Shown one piece after another: positions 1 through 8,957 of a stretch of 64,000 nucleotides of DNA (positions are counted from its first letter, which is position 1; every line of letters begins with the position of its first letter). A model generated the notes under the pieces. The model was given only the letters and a program-made list of their open reading frames with translations, searched no databases and had not been told where the DNA came from. Origin of the DNA: Zizania palustris (lineage: Eukaryota > Streptophyta > Magnoliopsida > Poales > Poaceae); assembly GCA_019279435.1 (NCBI GenBank), contig JAAALK010000288.1, positions 52,085,742-52,149,741 on the forward strand, written 5' to 3'. The position numbers and the translations under genes were made by a program.

Positions 1-40
1 CGCACCCCTTCGCTCCGAAGGGCTACGTGCGAGGGGCTAC
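1..40 (+). other. 3' internal end and polypurine tract of Tat element G
   Basis: The 11 bases before the LTR (CGAGGGGCTAC, 30-40) are the same as those that flank the LTRs of Tat elements B and C when those are read in their own orientation. The window therefore opens at the 3' end of a plus-strand Tat-type Ty3/gypsy element. The rest of that element lies to the left of the window. Confidence 0.65.
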
Positions 41-875
41 TGTTGGGGGAATAAGTTTTCCCTTAAATAGGGGCCAAATGACATCTACCTCTGAAGGTCT
101 TGAGCCCGGAGACTGTCCCCACCAAAGCCTAAAGTCGAAGCACCACCTCTCCTAACGAAGTTAATTCCAAGTAGCATCCAGTTTTAACCTTCGGGCTCCC
201 TTCGGAGCTCTCCGGAGTCAAGCCTCTGGGCCCCCTTCGAAGTTCTCTGGAGTCAAGCCTCTGAGCCCCCTCCGGTCCCTTTCAGAGCCAAACATTCGGG
301 ACCCCTCCAGTTTCCTTCGGAGCCCTCCTCCGAGAGCCAGTTCAGAGCCCACTTTGGAGTGCTCTTCGGAGTCCACTTCGGAGCCCCCTCAGAGTCCGCT
401 TCGAAGTGCCCCTCAGAGCCCTCGCAACTGTCTCTGCCCAAAGAGCTCTGGCCAATACTTCGAACCAGAAGGAATATCTCAACTCCGCTGCAGTGTGAAA
501 CCATACCGAGGTCCCCCCACCCCTGGTATGTCGTTTAGCTGCCTAGAAGTGACGTTTATTTGTCATGCCTATAAAGCTGTAAAGCTGCATGTACAGTAGT
601 CTAGTCTTTTCCCCTCTTTGCCCCTATAGGCCTATGGCCTATAGAGGGCATTTAGGTATTTTCCTTTAGCCTGCGTGCCTATAAAAGCAGGGCCATGCCC
701 TTGTAATGGACAAATCCAGCAGAGGCAAAACTATGCCAAATCCACTGTAGACTGGACGTAGGGCTATTATCCCTTCGGGGAGGCCTGAACTAGTATAAAT
801 TCTATCTCCCTCTATGAGAACCCTTCGAGGTTTACTCTATACACCATATACACACAAAACCTGCTGTATCTAACA
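41..875 (+). repeat. 3' LTR of Tat element G
   Basis: The LTR starts TGTTGGGGGA, as in elements B and C, and most simply ends CTAACA at 875 (a CA end at 877 is also possible). A TATA box (TATAAAAG, 680-687) lies well inside, as expected for the U3/R boundary. The sequence is rich in CCTTCGGAG-like words shared with the other Tat and copia LTRs here. The 5' LTR is outside the window, so target duplication and age cannot be measured. I see no gene in this stretch. Confidence 0.6.
680..687 (+). promoter_or_regulatory. TATA box in G LTR
   Basis: TATAAAAG within a CCTATAAAAGCAGG context, about 640 bp into the LTR. It is the likely core promoter of the element. Inferred from sequence only. Confidence 0.45.
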
Positions 876-885
876 CAATTGCTAC

Positions 886-2333
886 AATAGACACGATTTG
901 GTATGTCCACATTCAAGCGAATAATGCATACTACAAGGAGAAGCTAGGGCAACGAATGAGCAAGGCGACAGGTTCTTCAGCAATATACTTGACTGAGGAG
1001 CAATATCATTCAGTAAACAATTCTAACTCTTTTAATCTTCAGTTTTTGAGATTTATTCTCATCTAATGCAGAAGCTTAACATCTCTATTCAGGTGAGAAT
1101 TCCGTGGTTTGCAAACCGCAAGGATGCCTACTTTGAATTCCGCATGATTTAGTCTTCAGATGAATTCAAGAAGGTTTCTAAGAAGAAAAGACAATGTCGT
1201 GGAACAAATCCAAAACACAGATATGGGGCCGATGGACATATCCGCTTGGCTAAATGCATGGTAAGACCTACACTTATCACTTTATATACTATACAAGAAG
1301 CTAAAATTGGTGTTGTGCCAAGTGACATCGAGGTTTATGCTTCTGGTCATAAAGGAGAAGATCTTGCATAGCCAAATATCTTGTCAGTCAGTCAACCACG
1401 GATCATTTGGTGAGAAGTTAACCATTTTAAGAGTTTGTGTCATTTTTGTGCCTCTAATCGGTAATATTGATTTTTGCAGACGCAATATGGTCAACACATG
1501 GCTCAACTCCATGGAGATGAGTATGATTAGCGGAGACAACCTGTCGACCCAATGTCCGTGTACTCCAGCGGAGGTGGAAAAAGCCATGGACGGTGAGACA
1601 ATGATTTTCTCAATGTTTTGTGTATTATACTGTAATGGTAACTAACTTATTCAATGTTGCCGGTACTCCATGTTCAATAGAGTTTTTGACTCAAGGACGG
1701 TGAGAGCTTAGAAGTCAGCCCAGTCGTCATAGAGCTCCTTAGGAGTTAGCTCTAGTCGTCGTCGCTCAGAAGCAAACCAGGAAGTTGTTTAGCTGATAGA
1801 GGAACGGAGGCAGTCACGTGAGAAGATGATGCAGTCACAAGAGAAAATGAGGTAGTATCAAGACCATTATGCTACCTGGTTTGCATAGTAGCAGACGATG
1901 ATTCAGGTAAGTTTAGTTTGCTGCATTTCAACTATATAGCAATTAGGAATAGGTTTAAAACTAACTGGTTGCATTATAACATCTATAGCACATTGCCCAG
2001 CTGCAAGGAATTGACATGTCACAGTTCCAACCAATGCCTCCCCCACCGCCACTATTGTTTCTAGTTGGTGCTCCTGTTGCACCTGAGGTACCCTCCTGTC
2101 ATTAGTTGAGATACTTAAGTTAGCATTTAGATGGTTATCTTAGTTCATTCTCTGATTTTATCTATTGCTTCAGACTGTCCGTACGCCCAGTCGGGATGGA
2201 CCCTCGGCTTCAAATGTGGATGAACCAAGAGGCAACGGCGACACCCACAACTCCAACCAACAAATGAGGGTGATGAGTGAATATGGATTGTCCCTTAATG
2301 GATTTGAATGTGATTTGTCTACTTGGATGTGAT
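886..2333 (+). pseudogene. CACTA accessory protein (Transposase_24-like), multi-exon remnant
   Basis: This resembles the second gene of grass CACTA elements (Transposase_24/Ptta family), whose product helps mobilise the element and is not the catalytic transposase. Clear exons are 1093-1260 (CAG before, GTAAG after; contains KKVSKKKRQCRGTNPKHRYG), about 1300-1409 (contains PSDIEVYASGHKGEDLA) and 1480-1592 (contains TQYGQHMAQLHGDEYD and PVDPMSVYSSGGG). Further likely exons lie near 1690-1905 (Gln/Glu-rich), 1989-2088 (PMPPPPP) and 2174-2333. A short piece of exon lies just after the G LTR (YYKEKLGQRMSKATGSS). In-frame TAG codons interrupt at least three exons, after FRMI, after EDLA and after DEYD, so the gene is dead. 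Family assignment rests on recognised motif order, not a search. Confidence 0.65.
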
Positions 2334-2590
2334 ACTATTGTTGGATGTGATTTTGATACTATTGTTAGATGTGGATGTGCACTTGTAATGTTTTGGATGT
2401 GGATGTGAATGTGAATGTAAAATGTGGATGTGATTTTGTTGTTGGATGTGAAAATATGTGAATGTGGATTGTTTTGGATGTGGATGTGGATATATGTGAT
2501 TGTGTATTGTTTTGGATATGTGAATTTGGATGTGATTGTGTATGTGGATATGAAAATGTGATTGAATGTGAGTGGGAATGGGAGAACCAG
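2334..2590 (+). repeat. GTGGATGTGGATGT-type low-complexity tract
   Basis: Imperfect 6-bp repeats of TGGATG with TGTGAA variants follow the last F exon. This is probably 3' non-coding sequence of the CACTA gene. The long frames that cross it are a consequence of the repeat and do not look like proteins. Confidence 0.7.
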
Positions 2591-2610
2591 GGAAAACAAA
2601 AAAAAATCCA

Positions 2611-3022
2611 AGTAACTTCCGTTGGCTTTACCATAGCCGACGAAAGTTAGCTGTTTTCATCCACGTCAGCAGAAACAGCTAACTTCTGTCGGCTATGGTC
2701 AAAGCTGACAGAAGTTATGGCAGTTGGCCATGTCAGCAGAAACCTGTAACATTCGTCGGGCAAGCGATGGCTGATGGAAGTTATGGGTTTCTGCTGACAT
2801 GGAAAAATACCACGACAACTTCCGTCGGCCACGTGGAGCCGACGAAAGTTAGCTAACTTCCGTCGGTGGCCGACAGAAGTTAGCCAATTTCCGTCGAACT
2901 GCTTCTGTCGGCTAGATGCCAATGAAAGTTAGGCTTTTGTCGATGGAAGTTAGCTTCTTCCATCGGAAAGGCCTAACTTCCGTCTGCTTTGGCTGACAGA
3001 AGTTTGCTGGCTTCCTATAGTG
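2611..3022. repeat. Subterminal repeats and terminal inverted repeat of CACTA F
   Basis: At least eight copies of a 12-14 bp motif (AACTTCCGTCGGC and its reverse complement, with single changes) are packed in both orientations up to the terminus TATAGTG at 3022. Such fields bind the accessory transposase protein in CACTA elements. The neighbouring inverted pairs can fold into hairpins, for example near 2614-2650 and 2816-2890. Confidence 0.75.
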
Positions 3023-3648
3023 AGACTTATTGGCAGTCAAGTTCGTGGATTGGTGATACGTGTTGGCGATCTGGAGGGCTTTGTCGGTTTCGGCTCAAAA
3101 CTGTCGGATCAATATCGAAGCGTCCTAAAGCGAAGCCGTAGTCACTACGAAAGCTCTGTGTCAGGACAAACTACCTTTAGATAAGATTTTACTATTTTGC
3201 CCATTGGGCCCGATTTTGTATTTTTGCGTCTATAGGTAAAATAACTTAGGGGTATTTTGGTATTTTCTAGTTTTTGAACTGCCTATAAAAAGCCATGTAG
3301 TCCTATGGTTTCTATCAACTTTTCAAATGAAAAATATGAGTTCACTTTTGGTGTTTCTTCTACCTACTGCTTCTTTCCTGTTCATATCTATAAGAAACAC
3401 CGCCATTGATGTTCATCTCTCAAACACCGCCACCGTTTTCCCATTGAGAGAAAGGCATCGTTCTCTAGTCCAAAATTGATTTTCTTCGGTTTTTTCCTCA
3501 TATGAAAAAACGGAGTTGGTTTTCTAGAGGAGTCTTGTGCGCCAGTTTTCTCAGGGAAGTACTATGCGCAGGGTACAACTCGGCAATGCCGCTTGGCGTG
3601 GGGGCAGTGCTCCGTCTTGTTGTGGCGTGGCGCTCCATGAAGCACTCA
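3023..3648. other. Spacer between CACTA F and E, LTR-like in texture
   Basis: No reading frame here looks coding. There is a TATAAAAA box near 3284, a U-rich stretch, and a TGTTGG start near 3061, so the piece may be an old LTR fragment of an unidentified retrotransposon. I could not find a matching end or a target duplication, so this remains open. Confidence 0.3.
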
Positions 3649-4201
3649 CACTACTAGAAAACCCCCTTTAGATACATTGTAGTAGTAACGCCATGTAAAA
3701 GCATCTCTACGTCAACATGTAAAGATGCTTTTTGACATGATTTGAAAAACATGTCACATCGTTATGATATTAGACACGCTTATAGTGTTATTAGTCATAT
3801 AAATACTTTTTAACATGCTATTGAATTCGTCTCGAAATGACACGAAGTTAGACACGATTTAAAGCATTATTATCCCATAGAGACATTGTAAAATGTATCA
3901 AACATTTGTTTATAGCTAGGTATAGATGTTTTTTTAACTTGATTAGAAAAGCGTAGCGAATTTATACAAAGTATAACATGCTGTCAACCGCGAAAAGCAT
4001 GTAGATTAGTCGTAAAGCATATCAAATAATCATCAAAAAAATGACATAGACATGTTTTGAGGTGTCATTATCCTCTTGACACATTGTAAAGAGTATCGAA
4101 TAATTATTTATAGCTAGGTATAGATGCTTTCTTACTAGATTATAAAAACATATCAAATTGATACAAAGTTTGACATGCTTTCAACCGTGAATAACATGTA
4201 C
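3649..4201. repeat. Terminal and subterminal repeats of CACTA E
   Basis: After the CACTACTAGAAAA terminus come many copies of words like GTAAAGATGCTTTTTGACATG in both orientations. A ~200-bp direct repeat is also present: the block around 3868-4003 recurs at about 4069-4201, both including ATAGCTAGGTATAGATG. The motif differs from that of CACTA F, so E and F belong to different CACTA families. Confidence 0.7.
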
Positions 4202-4241
4202 TAAAAATTGTGTACAACTGAATTTTAAAACAAAATAAATT

Positions 4242-4313
4242 TGTGTCTCCTAGGATTTGAACCTGGGTTGACAACTTTAGAGACACACAACCATACCATT
4301 GAGTTAGGACCAT
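4242..4313 (-). other. tRNA-like segment with B-box-like motif
   Basis: On the minus strand there is a GGTTCAAATCC word resembling an RNA polymerase III B box, and upstream of it CTAACTCAATGGTATGG resembling an A box. A convincing cloverleaf cannot be drawn: the acceptor stem does not pair, and GTGTCTC instead pairs with GAGACAC around the T-arm. It may be a SINE-like or tRNA-derived relic. Confidence 0.25.
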
Positions 4314-4419
4314 GTTTGTGATCTATTCACATGACAAACCATATAAACATATTATTAGGATTCACCATAAGTAAAACTGATAATCTCAATCCTGTTTTAG
4401 CAATCCTGTTTTACCGCTA

Positions 4420-4700
4420 CTGCAGCCACGCCCTCCCTTGATCTGGACACTACCCACACCGCCGCCTCCTCCTAGTCGGCCTCAGACCATGCCACCGCCA
4501 GAGACGCGATGCGCCGCTCCCTCCCTCCGCGCACTGTGCCGCGCCGCCCCTCACTCCGCGTAACGCGCCACACTGGCCCTCCCTCTGGTCACTGCACCAT
4601 GCCGCCCCTCCCTCCACCACGCCGCCATCCCTCCCTCTGCTGATGAGATGTGCCACCGAGATCTGGAGGTCGCCGACATCATCATCATCATCAACATACG
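4420..4700. other. GC-rich island in the E 5' region
   Basis: A ~280-bp stretch of CCGCC/CCTCC-rich sequence sits in otherwise AT-rich CACTA DNA. It ends in a CAT/ATC triplet run near 4677-4697. The open frames crossing it on both strands look like by-products of composition. It could be the GC-rich 5' leader of the E transposase gene or a captured host fragment; neither is proven. Confidence 0.4.
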
Positions 4701-5147
4701 CCAAGTTGGTTGCACTGTTGCTCCTCCACCTACAACTGCTTGGCTTCTTGCTTCTGTCCACAATGGAGACCCCTTTTTTGCCCTATACTATGTGTGTGCA
4801 CTATGAATTATCAAATTGAGTTGAAAAAAGGATCAACTTCATTTAGATGATGGATTATTGGACTTTAAGTCGATGTGTAATCTCCGAGGGGTTTAATTGG
4901 GGAAGAAAGCTACTGAATTTATCCTCAAGGGCTAGTCCATGCTCATAGTTGGTAAATTGTTGTTACATTTTTGTTACAATCATGCAGTAGTGCATATGGC
5001 TATAGATGGTCCGTGTATGATATGATTGAGATTTCTTGTTATTTGTTGTCATGGTTTGATTTCTTAAAGCATAAGTTGTAATCTAAATGTTTTTAAAATC
5101 AAGCCTGATATGTTTTATTTAAATTGTATAGGTCCTTACATAGGGTG

Positions 5148-5270
5148 ATGGATAAAAGTTGGATGAAAAAATCAAGACCTTTGCTTATCGGGACCTTCCA
5201 CCTGACAGCTAGATATTGTGTCCATGTAAAAAGTGCAAGAATAGAATAAATCAGACTCGTGATAAAGTTA
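5148..5270 (+). pseudogene. TNP2-type transposase N-terminus (Transpos_assoc-like), broken
   Basis: The frame opens MDKSWM, then continues in another frame as FAYRDLPPDS, a TAG, and ILCPCKKCKNRINQTRD. This order (MD.SW.. then FA then CPCKKCKN) is that of the transposase-associated zinc-binding domain (PF13963) at the start of CACTA TNP2 transposases. The fragment has a frameshift and a stop and is followed by no catalytic domain. I infer that most of the transposase gene has been deleted from this copy. Confidence 0.6.
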
Positions 5271-5598
5271 AAATGCTTGGATTATTAAAATGCTTGCTGT
5301 TGTGTAATATTGTAATGTGATGTGCTATTGTTGAATAAGTGAATGTGATGTGGTCATTTTCTTGTCGACTGGTCTCTAGGATTTGCCATAAGTATCCAAA
5401 CATATTAATAATCATCATACTTATAAAATTAAATTTTCATATAGTTGTTAGAATCAGGGTACCATAAACATGAATCAACATATTTGTGATTTCATTTTGT
5501 TATAAATTCAATCATTGAACACGTCCTTCTGTATTTTGTTGGTTTTCTTAGCTTGACTATCTTATGGTAGTTTAATGTGTGCATTTTTCTAGTGATAG

Positions 5599-5791
5599 GT
5601 CCTCCTAAGAAAAAGTTGAAGAGGGACAATTTGGGGAGGTTCTGACATCATACAAATGTCGAAAAAAGTACGTGGTTACGAAGATTGAACAGAACACTGG
5701 GTCATCTACAACATCAAGCGGTGTCTGTGAGGTCTGCGAGTGTGGTAAGGTTAAGGTCGAAGGCCGCCCTTGCGATTGCGCACCAACCTCC
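5599..5791 (+). pseudogene. CACTA E second gene, exon part upstream of D
   Basis: A Cys-rich frame (contains CEVCECGKVKV and PCDCAPTS) reads up to the D insertion at 5791. It continues without a break through the 9-bp remnant at 17478-17486 (KRK) and into 49936 onward (HVVLQLDSDSGDD), which shows that D and A both landed in one exon. The role is unknown; by position it is the accessory (TNP1-like) gene of the CACTA element. It is disrupted by two retrotransposons and cannot be expressed intact. Confidence 0.55.
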
Positions 5792-7808
5792 TGTTGGACC
5801 GGAAACAGTGACCAGAGGGGGGTGAATGGGAGCTTTTAAAATTTCAGGCTAAAAATAGCATTCTGTTTTAAGAACAGTCTCCCGCGGAACAGGCTTCGAA
5901 CACATCCTTCGGAGGTCTGGTTCGTAGGTATTTCACATCTCCGAAACTAGGCTTCACGAGGAGCAAAAATTCAAAGTCTAAAAGACTTCTCTCCACCTAC
6001 AAACCGAATACTCAACTCTGCTAAGTCAGTGCAGGCTCCGCATACTGGGTGCCTTTGAGCAGACTTCACACTTCTCCCTTCGCAGGAGATGACTTCCCTC
6101 TGAGGACTTTGACCAGATACTCTGCACTAGCAACTGGTACTAGGCTTCGTATTCCGAAGGTCTAAACTCACACAGAACACACTGTGTAGAGGACTTCGAC
6201 AAGGGAAGAAAAACACCCTTCGACTACGAATCACTTAGTGCTTAGCTAGTAAATGGTTAGGGATTACCTCAGTTTACACAGAGCGAATACACTGAAAATC
6301 ACACACTTCACACGCACAGATCTCTCAAACACTTCTCTAGAGGAAAACCAGTGCACAAACTCAACCAAAAAGGAAATGGTGCACAAAGGAATCAATGCAT
6401 GCAATGTAAAATAAAATACAAGTTCCAACAGTGAAAGTAGAACATAATCAAAACTTCATTGCAAGAACAGGGAACACAAAATGAACTCACAGGTTTGAAT
6501 ACATGAGTGTGACGGCTAGCACAGGAGTTCTAAAATGGCTGCTCAAAGTGTTACTGTTGCCTAGCCAGCCTCCACTATTTATAGACACTATTCAGCCCTG
6601 TAAATAGACTACTTTACCCTAGGGTTTACACTGATTTTGTCTCATCAGAATAAGGGGTATAATGGTAGTCTACTTTATTTGGAGGCTTATTTTGTCAGCT
6701 TCGCAGAGGAGACAGCACAAGCTTTTGCAAAGCATACACGATCAGCCTTTGCAATTTTGGAGTCTTCTGAAGCCCCCCTTCGCACGCGAGGGGTGCGGTA
6801 GCATCGACGAGAAGCCTTGAGCCTGACGGCCTTTGCTTCACCGAAGGCAGCCTTCGATACAGTGACGGTTTTAAGCCGAAGACATCAAAGCCCTTGAGCC
6901 TTCGTGCCATCACCTCCGAAGTGGACCACCACGGCTTCGTAGCTACTCCTAGCTCGAACTCCGTCAGTCCGTGTACCGAAGCCATGCTTGGCCGAAGTAC
7001 CTCAAGTCAGCCACACTCCGAAGACCCACCTTCGGAGTACCACCCTTCGAAGTCCCTCCTTCGTCCAAGGCCTCCGCATGAAGCATTCCATGAGCCCTTC
7101 GTCGCAGTGTCTCTCCCCAAGCACACTTCTCGACGAACCTCACCCGGACCATGCCTTCGATGCACCTTGACTTTTGAGACCTCCGTCTGGTGAACCTTCT
7201 AGTGCCTCCATCCGGAGCACACTTCGACCGCCTTGCCTCATTGCTGAGAACTTTGTCCACCATACTCCGAAGTCACTCCATTTAGAGTACCCTTCGAAGT
7301 GTCTCGCCTCCAAGGACTTCGTCTCGGGGTACCTTCAGCCAGAGCCATGCTCCGCACTCTTTGCCTTCGCCTGGTGCACCTTGAACCGAGGACTGACATC
7401 GACCCCAAGAAACCTTCGTGACCGAGCTCGCCGCTCGCCTAGCATGAATCCTCCTGCTTGACCCAGGTTCTCTTGTTGCTACCCGTCTATCTCCTCCGAA
7501 GTCACCTGCACACTACAGATAAACAGAAAAGTGTATCCAGTACCCCCGAGACCTCTCTGGGTAAACAACCTTCGGTACACACTCCAGTGTACCGTCCAAA
7601 GTACCGAACCCTTCAGTACGACCAAGTCATTGTGTACCACCGGACCCCTCCGATAGTCACACTCCACTGCAACAGCCGCAGCAACCGAACCCACCGAACC
7701 CTTCAGTGAAACAACCTCTGAACCCCTTCGGAGGTACCCCTTCGAATCCATAGGACAAAATCTATCAATCACTCATCACAAACTCCGAAACCAACCTTTG
7801 GTTTCTCA
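5792..7808 (-). repeat. Left (3') LTR of D
   Basis: On the plus strand it runs TGTTGG to TTTCTCA, so in the element's own sense it is TGAGAAACC...CCAACA. A minus-strand TATA box (TATAAATA) is at 6577-6584. The sequence is dense in CTTCGAAG/CCTTCGGAG palindromic words. The open frames within it are not genes. Confidence 0.9.
6577..6584 (-). promoter_or_regulatory. TATA box, D left LTR
   Basis: TATAAATA on the minus strand. The same position holds the same box in the right LTR (16237-16244) and in both H LTRs (23220-23227, 32141-32148), so it is the likely core promoter of the family. Confidence 0.5.
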
Positions 7809-8957
7809 ATCTCCCCCTTGATGAGTGCATTGACAACCAAATTCAAATTCAAGAAAAATTGAAAAATTTCAGCACACAGGTGACCATTAAAACTCAGAAA
7901 AGAGACAAATCATGTCACTTGACAAAAGAATTTCTCTCCCCCTTTTTCAAAAGAGTAAAAGTCCCTTCAGCACATCTTTCTCTTTGCACAATAAAAACTC
8001 ACCCTGAGTTATTTCCCCCCTTACTGCAAAGAACACAAGGATTTCTCCCCCTTTGGCAATGCAAGCATCAAGGAGCAATTAAATTATGCAAAGCTTCAAA
8101 ATGAGCAGAAGTGCAAAGACATATAAAGCAAAAATATTCCAAACTTAACGGCAATTTTCATGTGCTCAGCTCAATTTAACATGATCTAAAAAACATGATG
8201 ACAACATGTGATTTCATCATTTTGAAATAAAAGCATCAGCACTTAATCAAGTTAACTAGATAAGGAAATGCAAGGGTTGCGCAAAGCTAGTGAATTTCTA
8301 CTCTAGACAGACAAGTCCAGTTCAAATGGAGCATTGAAAGCAATCTTGATTGGCAATGGATTTATAATTGCTATTCGTTTCATAATGCCAGGGTTTATTT
8401 GTTTGTCTACCTTATACTTTCCAATCAAGCCAAGCCTAGGCAAGACAGCCATCAAAAGCTTAAAGCAGTGATTTTGGCATACACTAAATTATCCCAGTTC
8501 ATACCAAATTGCAATGGTAAGCAGTCTAGAATAAAGTAGTGCGAAAAACAAATCCACCTGGATCTTTTCATTCTTAACATTTGAAATCATGGATTTGGAA
8601 TTTTGTTTTATTTCTTTTAATAATTGAACAACTTGGTCAACACTTGTTAATAAATATCCATGAAAAAGTAATATGATTTTTCAAGTTGCAATTTTTGCAT
8701 CCAGAGAAAAGGATTCTTGCTATCAAGCAGATAAAAGATAGCTAAAGCAGTACTGCCTAAACATGCTAGATTCAAGACTAAGCAATGAGCATGATTTGAT
8801 TTTGGAAAGGAAAATCATGCACAAAATATATCAAACATATTAAATAGAGGTGAGTTGTCATGATTACATGAATTAAAACAAGGCATATTAGTGCAAAACA
8901 TGTAAATGCAATTTCACACACAATGAGCATATGCATATCATTGGAAAGGTGCTCCCC
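7809..8957 (-). other. D 3' non-coding region with several purine tracts
   Basis: This lies between the pol stop and the 3' LTR. No gene is visible. The PPT next to the LTR (AAGGGGGAG on the minus strand, 7811-7819) is followed by further similar tracts at 7936-7946, 8014-8022 and 8045-8053. Some SIRE elements carry an envelope-like gene here; D does not show one. Confidence 0.7.

Larger units (their letters stand above)
876..3022 (+). mobile_element. CACTA transposon F, 3' part
   Basis: The stretch holds degenerate exons of a CACTA accessory protein, a GT-rich 3' region, a subterminal field of inverted AACTTCCGTCGGC motifs, and the terminus CTTCCTATAGTG, which is CACTATAGGAAG on the other strand. 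The three bases after it (AGA, 3023-3025) would be the target duplication, but the other end of F is outside the window. Tat element G is inserted at the left edge. No TNP2-type transposase domain is visible in this part. Confidence 0.75.

Noticed and set aside
36..885. GCTAC at 36-40 and 881-885 as a target duplication of a solo LTR
   Set aside because: GCTAC at 36-40 is part of the polypurine tract shared with B and C, and the LTR would then end in AATT instead of CA. The left side is internal element sequence, so the match is chance.
2210..2634. Minus-strand frames rich in His/Ile/Ser over the GTGGAT tract
   Set aside because: They arise from a 6-bp low-complexity repeat with no stop in some frames; composition is extreme and no domain is seen.
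3061..3648. Solo LTR in the spacer between F and E
   Set aside because: TGTTGG and TATA-like words are present but I found no CA end with a 5-bp duplication; kept only as an LTR-like spacer.
4450..4850. A gene in the GC-rich island of CACTA E
   Set aside because: Frames on both strands are short, Arg/Ala/His-rich and without motifs; likely a composition effect.
7809..8957. Envelope-like gene downstream of pol in D (and 24540-25711 in H)
   Set aside because: Some SIRE elements have one, but no frame of useful length or membrane segments is present here.
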